Source: Deltaproteobacteria bacterium
Lineage (GTDB): Bacteria > Desulfobacterota > Dissulfuribacteria > Dissulfuribacterales > QOAL01
DNA: 13,882 nt
Assembly (NCBI GenBank): GCA_026988585.1
Contig: JALSKY010000167.1
Span: 1-13,882 of the forward strand
Reading direction: 5' to 3'
Below the pieces are notes generated by a model. The model had not been told where the DNA came from. It did no database searches and saw only the letters and a list, made by a program, of their open reading frames with translations. Position numbers and translations under genes: made by a program. Of the stretch, positions 7,232-13,882 are shown piece after piece (the first letter of the stretch is position 1; each line of letters opens with the position of its first letter).

Positions 7232-8221
7232 TTATGCAGTGATGATCCGGTGTTTTTTAAGGATCTTAAACATAGTATCAAATCGTTTGTGATATGTATG
7301 TTCAGCAAGGACTTTTTTACGTCCTCTTTCAGCTATCTTTTTCCTTTCATCTGCTTTGTCAATGTAATAATGAATCTTGTCAAGCATCTCATCATAATCG
7401 TCAAAGACTACCAGCTCCTTGTCAGGGGTGAATAGTTCATCGATCCCTTCTACCCTGCGACACATATAAAATGCACCACAGCACATTGCAGTGTAGATCT
7501 TTACACTCATGGAGAGCCGGATCTCCGGAAATGAATCCTGCGAGAGAAAGATCTTACATCCCCTGGCCGCCTTGGAGAAGGTATCAAGATAAACAAACCG
7601 TCCGCCGTAACAGCGACATACCTTTGAGATGAGAAAGGGGATCTCTTTGAGTTTTCTTGACGGCCTTGGCCCCCACCATTTCAGATGAAAACCTGCTCTG
7701 ACCACCCTTGTAAGCATCTCCCGTCTTTTAATATACTGCGGCAGTGCCCCCAGATTGCCTATAAAGCCCACATCGCATCCATAATATTTCTCTTCCATGG
7801 GTGAAAGTGGATCGAGAGGGAAAAAATCGGGGTGAACCGCCTGTGTCAGCCACTGTACCCGTGGCACTCCAGCCTTAAGATAATCCTCTATTCTGCCCTG
7901 GGTCATGGTAAAAAACATATCGCTTTCCCTGCCCATTCGCACCATGTGATCTGTGGGCGGGATTGGATCAGGATACCAAATAACAAAAGGAATCCCTCTT
8001 CTTTTTATATCTTGAACCATTCCAAGGTCCATCCCGTCTGCCTTGGTTGCAAGGGCCAGGTCATGTGATGGGTAATTTTTGAGTCTGTTTTTGAGGAGAT
8101 GCAGGTCTCCAGGCGTGTCCATCCGGTCCACTTCCCAGCCCATCTCTTCAAGAGCCATGGCCATGTAATGGCCATTGTTCCAAGGCCTTCTAAACTTTGT
8201 AAGCAACAGTATCTTAGGCAT
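7232..8221 (-). CDS. CgeB-like glycosyltransferase (Glyco_trans_1_2 type)
   Basis: A 329-residue GT-B protein resembling the CgeB/spore-maturation-type glycosyltransferase group rather than classic GT4. It opens with PKILLLTKFRRPWNNGHY (2-19). It then has FVIWYPDPIPPTDH (79-92), the DVGFIGNLG segment (150-158) that starts the C-terminal domain, and the family-typical block SMSVKIYTAMCCGAFYM (237-253). The usual C-terminal HTYHKRFDTM (308-317) follows. It probably transfers a sugar to a lipid- or core-linked acceptor in the cytoplasm; donor and acceptor are unknown. Its start is separated from the stop of the GT4 gene at 8223-9335 by a single base (TGATATG), so translation of the two is likely coupled. 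The family name CgeB refers only to similarity; there is no sign of sporulation genes here. Confidence 0.8.
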   Translation of the reverse strand: MPKILLLTKFRRPWNNGHYMAMALEEMGWEVDRMDTPGDLHLLKNRLKNYPSHDLALATKADGMDLGMVQDIKRRGIPFVIWYPDPIPPTDHMVRMGRESDMFFTMTQGRIEDYLKAGVPRVQWLTQAVHPDFFPLDPLSPMEEKYYGCDVGFIGNLGALPQYIKRREMLTRVVRAGFHLKWWGPRPSRKLKEIPFLISKVCRCYGGRFVYLDTFSKAARGCKIFLSQDSFPEIRLSMSVKIYTAMCCGAFYMCRRVEGIDELFTPDKELVVFDDYDEMLDKIHYYIDKADERKKIAERGRKKVLAEHTYHKRFDTMFKILKKHRIITA

Positions 8222-8222
8222 A

Positions 8223-9335
8223 TCAGTGTCGATGCTTTTTCCTGATCAGATCCTGGTATAGATCAAGATATCTTTGCATTATTTTTTCATGCAGATAGTT
8301 TCCAAGGTGGGTCTCAATATTCTGTTTTTTGATAAGGCCTGGTTTTACAAGAATATGATTCAGGGCAGATGCAAGGGAATTGATATTCTCTGGCGGAACA
8401 ATATAGCCGGTGTAGTCGGGAATGACAATGTCTTCAGCCCCGCTAACCCTGGTTGTAATGATGGGAAGACCTGCGGCCATGGCTTCAAGAATCACGTTTG
8501 GAAATCCTTCATTTCCGGGGCGGGACGGAAAGACAAATGCTGTAGCACCCTTTAAGAGGGCAATCTTTTCCCTGCCCTCCTTTCTTCCTGCCAGGATAAT
8601 GCGCTGATCCAGCCCCTTACTCCTGATCTGATTCCGCAGTTCTCTCTCTTTTGGTCCGCTACCAACTATCACAAGATCTATATCTGGATGTTTTTGGCAT
8701 ATTTGGCTGTATGCCTCTATCAGGATATCAAATCCCTTGCAAGCGACTAGCCTGCCCAGTGCCAAGATGTACGGCCTTTCCCTTTCTACAGGCGCGACAT
8801 CCTTGAAGGGAGCCGGGTCAATGCCATGAGGTATCCTGACTATTTTGTCCGGATTTACTCCTGTCCCCAGTATGATCCTTTCTATCTCATGGCTGAGGAC
8901 TGTTATGCGGTCTGCCATGCAGAGGGCGCGGTGAATCCGTCTGTTTCTCCTTCGATGAAAGAAGTGTTTCTCCTTCTTGAATATATTGCTTCTGCGCGGT
9001 GTGACTATGTAGGAACTACCTGTCAGGCCTTTATAAAAACTGGCACAGTAGGCTGTAGGATCAATTCCATGGCAATGGATAAGATCAAAAGGCCACTCTT
9101 TTTTGATGAGCATTAGGCCAGCAATATAACTTCTGGTAAATAGACGTTTTACAGGAAATCTATGATACCTGTACACGTGGTATGGTAAGGAAAGCTCACT
9201 GTCACCCTTTTCATGAGGAGCAAATACCCGTACATCTGCTCCTTTTTTTCTCAGGGCCATTACCATGTTATGTGTATTGCGGGGCACTCCTCCAGGTCGT
9301 GGTAGATACACCCCCATGAAGAAAAGAATTTTCAT
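8223..9335 (-). CDS. Family 4 glycosyltransferase
   Basis: A 370-residue GT-B enzyme. The N-terminal domain has the glycine-rich acceptor-side loop PRPGGVPRNTHNM (12-24) and LIHCHGID (85-92). The C-terminal domain has LGRLVACKGFDILIEA (193-208) with R195 and K200, the IVGSGP strand (223-228), and the full EX7E donor motif in EGFPNVILEAMAAGLP (E276 and E284). It is expected to be a retaining enzyme using a nucleotide sugar to extend the LPS core on the cytoplasmic face of the inner membrane; specificity cannot be assigned. It lies between the WaaP-like kinase and the CgeB-like glycosyltransferase, with one-base spacers (TGATATG) at both junctions. Confidence 0.92.
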   Translation of the reverse strand: MKILFFMGVYLPRPGGVPRNTHNMVMALRKKGADVRVFAPHEKGDSELSLPYHVYRYHRFPVKRLFTRSYIAGLMLIKKEWPFDLIHCHGIDPTAYCASFYKGLTGSSYIVTPRRSNIFKKEKHFFHRRRNRRIHRALCMADRITVLSHEIERIILGTGVNPDKIVRIPHGIDPAPFKDVAPVERERPYILALGRLVACKGFDILIEAYSQICQKHPDIDLVIVGSGPKERELRNQIRSKGLDQRIILAGRKEGREKIALLKGATAFVFPSRPGNEGFPNVILEAMAAGLPIITTRVSGAEDIVIPDYTGYIVPPENINSLASALNHILVKPGLIKKQNIETHLGNYLHEKIMQRYLDLYQDLIRKKHRH

Positions 9336-9336
9336 A

Positions 9337-10197
9337 TCAGAGCCTATGTCTTTTCGTGTGCCGTTCTATTCTGGCGGCCTTGAACCGAATCAATGGTAGC
9401 AGAAAAAGAGCAGCCAGAGGTGGCTGTGGGCAGATAGCCTTATATATATTCCAGAATGATCGGATCCCATTTTTGGTGATGAAAGGAGAAGCAGAATAGA
9501 GAAGCTGGGCAAGATCTTTGATCTGTCTGTCCAAGGGAAGACGTTTGGGAAATTTTTTTACGCGCTGAAGATCTATGAGGTGGAGAGGGAGGGGTCTTTC
9601 TCTGGTGGCGCACAGGAAATGACATAGATAAAGATCCTGATGACACATTCCGGCCCGATGCATCCGGCCTGTTATCTTTGCTACCTCCTGGATGACCTCA
9701 GTGATGATCTCCGTTAAGCTTTTTCCCCTTCTTATTATTTGATCTTTATGGGATGAGTTGGCTATATTTTTTGTTGCCCACTCCTCCAGATTCATTACAT
9801 GAGGTACTTCTTTAGATATCACAAAGGCAATTTTATGATCAGATCCCAAGGCTACCGGTTCAGGACCAGGTAATTTTTCCTTCCTGAAAAGCCACATGGC
9901 CTTCCATTCTGCTGCGGCCTGCTCTTCAGGTGACATAAAGTCAGGAGACGGGAGATATCTTTTTATGAAAAAGGTCTCTCTTGTGCCTCTTTTATCTACG
10001 AGATGGATTTTTAGGGTGTACCGGAAAGACAACACCTTTTTTGCAATAGAATGTCCTGGATGGGAAGCCAGTAGCTCGAAGGAATCGAGTTTGTTATCCG
10101 CAAAAATAGGCTGCCACCTTTTTGAAAGAAGAAGTCTTCCATTATCAAGTGTTATTACATCAGCCTCTGGCAGTTGGTGTTCAGTTGATTCTTTCAT
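9337..10197 (-). CDS. waaP: WaaP/RfaP-like LPS core heptose kinase
   Basis: A 286-residue cytoplasmic kinase. The segment MCHQDLYLCHFL (184-195) matches the catalytic loop of WaaP/RfaP enzymes, with D188 as the catalytic base and the otherwise unusual YLCHF tail that marks this family. FFIKRYL (76-82) carries the ATP-binding K79, EWKAMW (97-102) the possible partner Glu, and LIDLQRV (207-213) the metal-binding Asp (D209). WaaP phosphorylates O4 of heptose I, a modification important for outer-membrane integrity in enteric bacteria. Here the acceptor is inferred from family only. The Arg of the usual HRD is Gln (H186, Q187, D188). The start overlaps the stop of the WaaG-like gene by 4 bp (ATGA), a standard coupled junction, and the waaG-waaP order is typical of core operons. 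Confidence 0.88.
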   Translation of the reverse strand: MKESTEHQLPEADVITLDNGRLLLSKRWQPIFADNKLDSFELLASHPGHSIAKKVLSFRYTLKIHLVDKRGTRETFFIKRYLPSPDFMSPEEQAAAEWKAMWLFRKEKLPGPEPVALGSDHKIAFVISKEVPHVMNLEEWATKNIANSSHKDQIIRRGKSLTEIITEVIQEVAKITGRMHRAGMCHQDLYLCHFLCATRERPLPLHLIDLQRVKKFPKRLPLDRQIKDLAQLLYSASPFITKNGIRSFWNIYKAICPQPPLAALFLLPLIRFKAARIERHTKRHRL

Positions 10198-11351
10198 CCA
10201 ACTCTTTGCTTTTGTCTGGCTATATCCTCAATGAGTGCCAGATTTTGTGTGATATTTTTTTCAATAGTGAATTCTGCAGCCTTGTTGTAGGCACGTTCTC
10301 TCCACTCAGGCCACTGGGCCTTCTGCCCTTCATATTCATTCATATATGTTGCCAGTTCCATGGGGTCTGAAGGATTTTTCATGATAAAACCGGTTTTGGC
10401 ATGAGTCACTACCTCTGCTCCGCCTGCCTCTATGGTGGTGACAATGGGAAGACCACATGCGAGAGATTCGAGGTGCACATTACCAAATGGGTCATATTGG
10501 GTAGGCACTACCATGAGATCTGCAGCTCTGTAAAGATCGGTCATATTCTGCACTCGCCCAAGGAATCTAATGTTTTTGGCAAGACCTGTTCTGTTTGCCA
10601 GTCTCTTATATCTGTTAATATCTCCTGAACCTGCTACTATCAGCTTGAAGGGGTGTTTCAGTAGGCCTGCTGCCCTGATGACGATTTCGAGGCCTTTTCT
10701 TCGAAAATCCATACCAGCAAAGAGATACAGGGTTTCTTCAGGCTGTACCTTAAGCTGCTTTCTGGTGGATAACCCTTGTTCATGTCTGCCTGGATTAAAG
10801 ATAGTCAGATCAACACCATTGTAAATTACTTTTATTCTTTTTGGATTTACATTGTAAAATTGTTTGATCAGTTTTGATTCCCGCTCAGATATGGCCACGA
10901 TTCTTTGTGCTTTTTTAGGCCCTTGCAGAACATTTCGCTCCAGCTTCAGGAGAAGGCGGTGTCTAATACTGAGTCGGCGCCATAAGGTCTTAAGAGGCGA
11001 ACGGTAGTTCAGGTGAAGATGATAGCTATGCAGAGGATCTGTAAGCCTATATATATCCACGGGATAGGTCCTGGAAAGGGAATAACTCACGGCCTTTGGG
11101 AATCTTGTCAGGGCTTGCTGAACAGTGATGTGAAACAGGTAATTTTTCAGACTGGAAGGACCTTTCCGTTTACCAGTATCAATGAAGGTGATCTCCTGCT
11201 GGATGTGTCGATCAATTCTGGCGCCGATGAATATCACCTTGACACCTGCTGACAACAATCCTTTTACAAGCATCATGCAGTAACGTTCCGCACCGCCCTG
11301 CAAATAACTGCATTCTGGCCTGATCACAGCAACCTGTAATTCATCTTTCAT
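10194..11351 (-). CDS. WaaG-like family 4 glycosyltransferase
   Basis: A 385-residue GT4 enzyme resembling WaaG/RfaG-type core glucosyltransferases. The N-terminal acceptor/donor loop is GGAERY (19-24). ICYNG-like VIYNGVDLTIFNP (175-187) links to the C-terminal domain, which has FAGMDFRRKGLEIVIRA (211-227), GRV at 265-267 and YDPFGNVHLESLACGLP (286-302). That last block is the EX7E site with D287 at the first Glu position and E295 as the second. WaaG adds the first outer-core hexose to heptose II; that precise role is inferred from similarity and from the overlapping waaP-like gene. Donor identity is not visible. A 57 bp gap without obvious signals separates it from the ArnT-like gene upstream. 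Confidence 0.85.
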   Translation of the reverse strand: MKDELQVAVIRPECSYLQGGAERYCMMLVKGLLSAGVKVIFIGARIDRHIQQEITFIDTGKRKGPSSLKNYLFHITVQQALTRFPKAVSYSLSRTYPVDIYRLTDPLHSYHLHLNYRSPLKTLWRRLSIRHRLLLKLERNVLQGPKKAQRIVAISERESKLIKQFYNVNPKRIKVIYNGVDLTIFNPGRHEQGLSTRKQLKVQPEETLYLFAGMDFRRKGLEIVIRAAGLLKHPFKLIVAGSGDINRYKRLANRTGLAKNIRFLGRVQNMTDLYRAADLMVVPTQYDPFGNVHLESLACGLPIVTTIEAGGAEVVTHAKTGFIMKNPSDPMELATYMNEYEGQKAQWPEWRERAYNKAAEFTIEKNITQNLALIEDIARQKQRVG

Positions 11352-11408
11352 AAGAGAGTTCCGTGTTGTTTATGATCAGGTTTATCCCATTCATAGTTGT
11401 AGATCAGT

Positions 11409-12854
11409 TCAGTCATGCACGATAACTTCGTAATTTTCAACCAGTTTTTGGTCCTCATGTGGTTGTTTTGAGAATACGAAGACCCATTTTTTTTCCGGAA
11501 TATCCGATGGATCGTTGATTACAGGTATAGTTTTATCTAAGTAAAAATGGAGAATCGGAGCAAGCCGTTCATCATTCGAGTAGATTTTATATCCCTGATC
11601 TACCAGTTTTTTGAGCCTTAAGGCGATCTCTTTACGCTCAGGAAGATAGTCCGGTGTAGTAAGATAATGACTTTTCAGGGCAAAAAGGCCTATAAATACA
11701 GTTACTGTAATAATTATTGACAATGCCTTTTTACATTTTGTATCAACACATAATTCCCACATCCCTTTAAACCCTACTACTGACAGTATGGTCATTATGG
11801 GGAATACTGGAAGAATATATCTCCTTGACTTATGAGAGGCCCACGAAGCCAGACAAAAGTAGGTAATCCAACTGAATACCAGAAATAGGTTCTCTTTGGA
11901 AATAATGTTCCTGTTGCAGTATCTCCGTTTCTCTTTTTTTAGATAGTGGCGTGCAAGACAGATAACTATCCAGAAAGATGAAAGGCTGGCTATAACACCT
12001 GATAGTCTGAACCAGCGCCACAGATTTGTAAGGTAATATTCAGGAGGTCTAATAAACTGGGTCAGGAAGTCTGATTCATAATTTGCTCGCTCAAAATATT
12101 CCTGTCCTATGTAGATGGATAAGAATTGTGAAGATGCTGCTGCTTGAGCTGCAAACCAGAACAGAAAGGGTAAGGAAGCTGCCACGGATGCTACAAGGTA
12201 GTATGGAACCAAGCGTTTTTCCATTAAAAAAAGGAAAATGATGGTTGCGCATGGCAGGTAGAACGCAAGAGGACCCTTGCTCATGGATGCGATGACAATC
12301 CCTATTGAAAACAGTAATGGGCAGTGAATGTTGCGTGATTTTATAGAGGAATAACTGCTATTGATCCGTGAAAGATGGATTGCAATGGAAATAACCGCAA
12401 GAGCGAGACCAAAAATAAAGGCGGTATCGGTCAGTGCCTCTCGAGATACACGTATGATGTTAAAGCATCCAATCAATAGCCAGGGAGACAATCCTCCAAA
12501 CAGTGGGCCGGCTAGGTTCCAGGCTCCCCACAGTGTTACTACGAAAATGCCAAAGCCAAAAAGGGCGTTGGGCAATCTTAGTCCTAATTCGTTTATGCCA
12601 AACAGTTTATATGAGAGAGCTGTGAGCAGATAGACCAGAGGTGGTTTTCTTACTGAAAGCTCACCGTTGACTTCTGTATTGATTATGCTGCCTGTGTGAT
12701 AAATATATAGACTTCTGCCTGCCGTTAAGGCCTCATCTCTAAGATCAATGCTGCCCTGACCGATATTCCAAAAGATGAGAATTGCAGCAGCAGCCAATCC
12801 TGTTATGGCCAAGATTATTCCAAGTTTTTTTTCATGGGATTCCACGTTTTTCAT
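11409..12854 (-). CDS. ArnT/PMT-like membrane glycosyltransferase (GT83-type)
   Basis: A 481-residue polytopic inner-membrane protein with an N-terminal helix (11-30) followed by the periplasmic loop LRDEALTAGRSLYI (38-51), where D40/E41 are the expected catalytic or metal acidic residues. RKPPLVYLLTALSYKLFG (69-86) and GLRLPNALFG (91-100) are signature stretches of the ArnT/dolichyl-phosphate mannosyltransferase group. MSKGPLAFYLP (191-201) and SHKSRRYILPVFP (340-352) complete the pattern, and a soluble C-terminal tail follows. Such enzymes use undecaprenyl-phosphate sugars to glycosylate lipid A or core in the periplasm; the sugar is unknown and 4-amino-arabinose should not be assumed. The ATG at 12854 lies 7 bp after the msbA stop. 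The longer frame from 12956 would overlap msbA by 95 bp with non-hydrophobic residues and is rejected. Confidence 0.88.
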   Translation of the reverse strand: MKNVESHEKKLGIILAITGLAAAAILIFWNIGQGSIDLRDEALTAGRSLYIYHTGSIINTEVNGELSVRKPPLVYLLTALSYKLFGINELGLRLPNALFGFGIFVVTLWGAWNLAGPLFGGLSPWLLIGCFNIIRVSREALTDTAFIFGLALAVISIAIHLSRINSSYSSIKSRNIHCPLLFSIGIVIASMSKGPLAFYLPCATIIFLFLMEKRLVPYYLVASVAASLPFLFWFAAQAAASSQFLSIYIGQEYFERANYESDFLTQFIRPPEYYLTNLWRWFRLSGVIASLSSFWIVICLARHYLKKEKRRYCNRNIISKENLFLVFSWITYFCLASWASHKSRRYILPVFPIMTILSVVGFKGMWELCVDTKCKKALSIIITVTVFIGLFALKSHYLTTPDYLPERKEIALRLKKLVDQGYKIYSNDERLAPILHFYLDKTIPVINDPSDIPEKKWVFVFSKQPHEDQKLVENYEVIVHD

Positions 12855-12861
12855 GGCTCGC

Positions 12862-13882
12862 TCAATGATCCTGTTTGTCACTGCTGCCGGATGGATTTCC
12901 CTCCTTCCCGGATGACCAGGTTTGATAAAGCTCTCTATAGAGCTCCGCTGATTCAAGCAGTTCCCGATGTGTTCCCTGTGCTACTATGGTGCCATGATCC
13001 ATAACGATGACTTTATCTGCATTTATTATGGTGGAAAGACGATGAGCAATTACGATGGTGGTTCGGCCTCGCATTACCTGCTCCAGGGCCGCCTGTACTG
13101 CCTGTTCTGATACGCTGTCCAAGGCACTGGTCGCCTCATCCAGTATAAGAAGTGGAGGATTTTTCAATATGGCTCTTGCTATAGCGATCCTCTGTCTCTG
13201 ACCTCCTGAAAGATTGAGACCACGTTCATCCAATACCGTATCATAGCCATCCGGTAATGAAATAATGAAATCATGGGCTTGTGCCTTTTTTGCTGCCTCT
13301 ATCACATCTTGTCTTGATGCACCTGGTCTGCCAGCCCGAATGTTCTCAAATATGGTGTCAGTAAACAGGATGACATCCTGGGTTACAATGGCCATCTGGG
13401 CCCGGAGATCCTTAAGTGACAGTTCCTGAATATTTTTCCCATCCCATAGGATTTTGCCCTTGAGAGGTGTATAAAATCTGGGCAGCAGATCCACAAGGGT
13501 ACTCTTGCCGGCCCCACTTGGTCCGACAATGGCAAATATCTTACCAGCACATATATTTAGATCTATCTCTCTGAGAACCTCCACATCTGATCCTGGATAG
13601 GCAAAGGAGACCAGATCATATCTTATGTTATGGTGTAGTCCTTTGACCGGTAGCCCACGAATCGGCTCGGGTTTTTTGTTGAGAAATGAATCTACACGTT
13701 CCAGGACCCCCAGGGTTTCCTGAAATTGTCCATAAGCCCGCCCTATTTTTTTTAGAGGAGCAAAAGCCATGATGATAGCGGTAAGTACCGAGAAAAAATC
13801 ACCAGAAGTCATTTGGCCCTTGGCAACCAGCATGCCTCCATAGCCCAAAATGATGGCAACTGCCATGCCCGACAGGCAGTCA
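12862..13882 (-). CDS. msbA: MsbA-like lipid A ABC exporter, 3' part
   Basis: The reading frame is open to the right edge (five codons beyond the internal ATG at 13866), so the 5' part, including most membrane helices, is outside the window. Visible, numbered from that internal ATG, are the end of the transmembrane domain and a complete ATPase domain. The ATPase has Walker A GPSGAGKST (115-123), Q-loop TQD (162-164), signature LSGGQRQR (219-226), Walker B LLILDEATSALD (239-250) and the switch His in IAHRLS (273-278). The arrangement (membrane domain fused to ATPase, SGDFFSVLTAIIMAFAPLKKI in 21-41) fits MsbA, which flips core-lipid A across the inner membrane. A different ABCB-type exporter is possible, but the LPS neighbourhood supports MsbA. 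It is the first visible gene of the leftward cluster. Confidence 0.9.
   Translation of the reverse strand, partial: DCLSGMAVAIILGYGGMLVAKGQMTSGDFFSVLTAIIMAFAPLKKIGRAYGQFQETLGVLERVDSFLNKKPEPIRGLPVKGLHHNIRYDLVSFAYPGSDVEVLREIDLNICAGKIFAIVGPSGAGKSTLVDLLPRFYTPLKGKILWDGKNIQELSLKDLRAQMAIVTQDVILFTDTIFENIRAGRPGASRQDVIEAAKKAQAHDFIISLPDGYDTVLDERGLNLSGGQRQRIAIARAILKNPPLLILDEATSALDSVSEQAVQAALEQVMRGRTTIVIAHRLSTIINADKVIVMDHGTIVAQGTHRELLESAELYRELYQTWSSGKEGNPSGSSDKQDH

Noticed and set aside
7019..7435. Plus-strand frame of 138 codons across the kinase/CgeB-like gene junction
   Set aside because: It overlaps the coding parts of two supported minus-strand genes and looks like no known family.
12855..12956. N-terminal extension of the ArnT-like protein
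   Set aside because: It would overlap the msbA coding end by 95 bp; the ATG at 12854 gives a normal N-terminus before the first membrane helix and 7 bp spacing.

Overview
The window looks like part of a Gram-negative chromosome carrying a lipopolysaccharide (LPS) core and lipid A locus. Gene content suggests Desulfobacterota (former Deltaproteobacteria): MsbA-type lipid A export, WaaP/WaaG/WaaL-type core genes, a stand-alone-type ADP-heptose synthase domain without its kinase half, and a RACo-type 2Fe-2S/ASKHA protein typical of anaerobes with corrinoid-dependent methyl transfer. The taxon is an inference from content only. Base composition is moderate, and the minus-strand glycosyltransferase/ligase genes look more AT-rich by eye than the plus-strand pair.

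Layout: (1) 1-474, minus strand, the N-terminus of a 2Fe-2S/ASKHA protein that runs off the left edge. (2) 475-750, a divergent intergenic region with a short perfect inverted repeat and a candidate promoter. (3) 751-2978, plus strand, a two-gene unit: a GalE-like sugar-nucleotide epimerase followed after 11 bp by an unusual fusion of a nitrilase-family amidohydrolase with a complete heptose-1-phosphate adenylyltransferase (HldE C-terminal/RfaE2) domain. (4) 3006-13882, minus strand, ten tightly packed genes. Read in transcription order from the right edge these are: MsbA (partial), an ArnT/PMT-like membrane glycosyltransferase, a WaaG-like GT4, a WaaP-like core kinase, a GT4, a CgeB-like glycosyltransferase, an LPS-type small kinase, a GT4, a second LPS-type small kinase, and an O-antigen ligase (WaaL-like). 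The two blocks converge at about 2979-3005.

How the genes fit together (inference from families): the epimerase and the HldE-type domain would supply nucleotide sugars. The cytoplasmic glycosyltransferases and the three kinases would build and phosphorylate the core on lipid A. MsbA would flip the core-lipid A. The ArnT-like enzyme and WaaL would then act on the periplasmic face, transferring sugar or O-polymer from undecaprenyl carriers. The most unusual items are the nitrilase-HldE fusion and the presence of three different LPS-type kinases interleaved with glycosyltransferases. I saw no tRNA, rRNA, CRISPR array, insertion sequence or attachment site.
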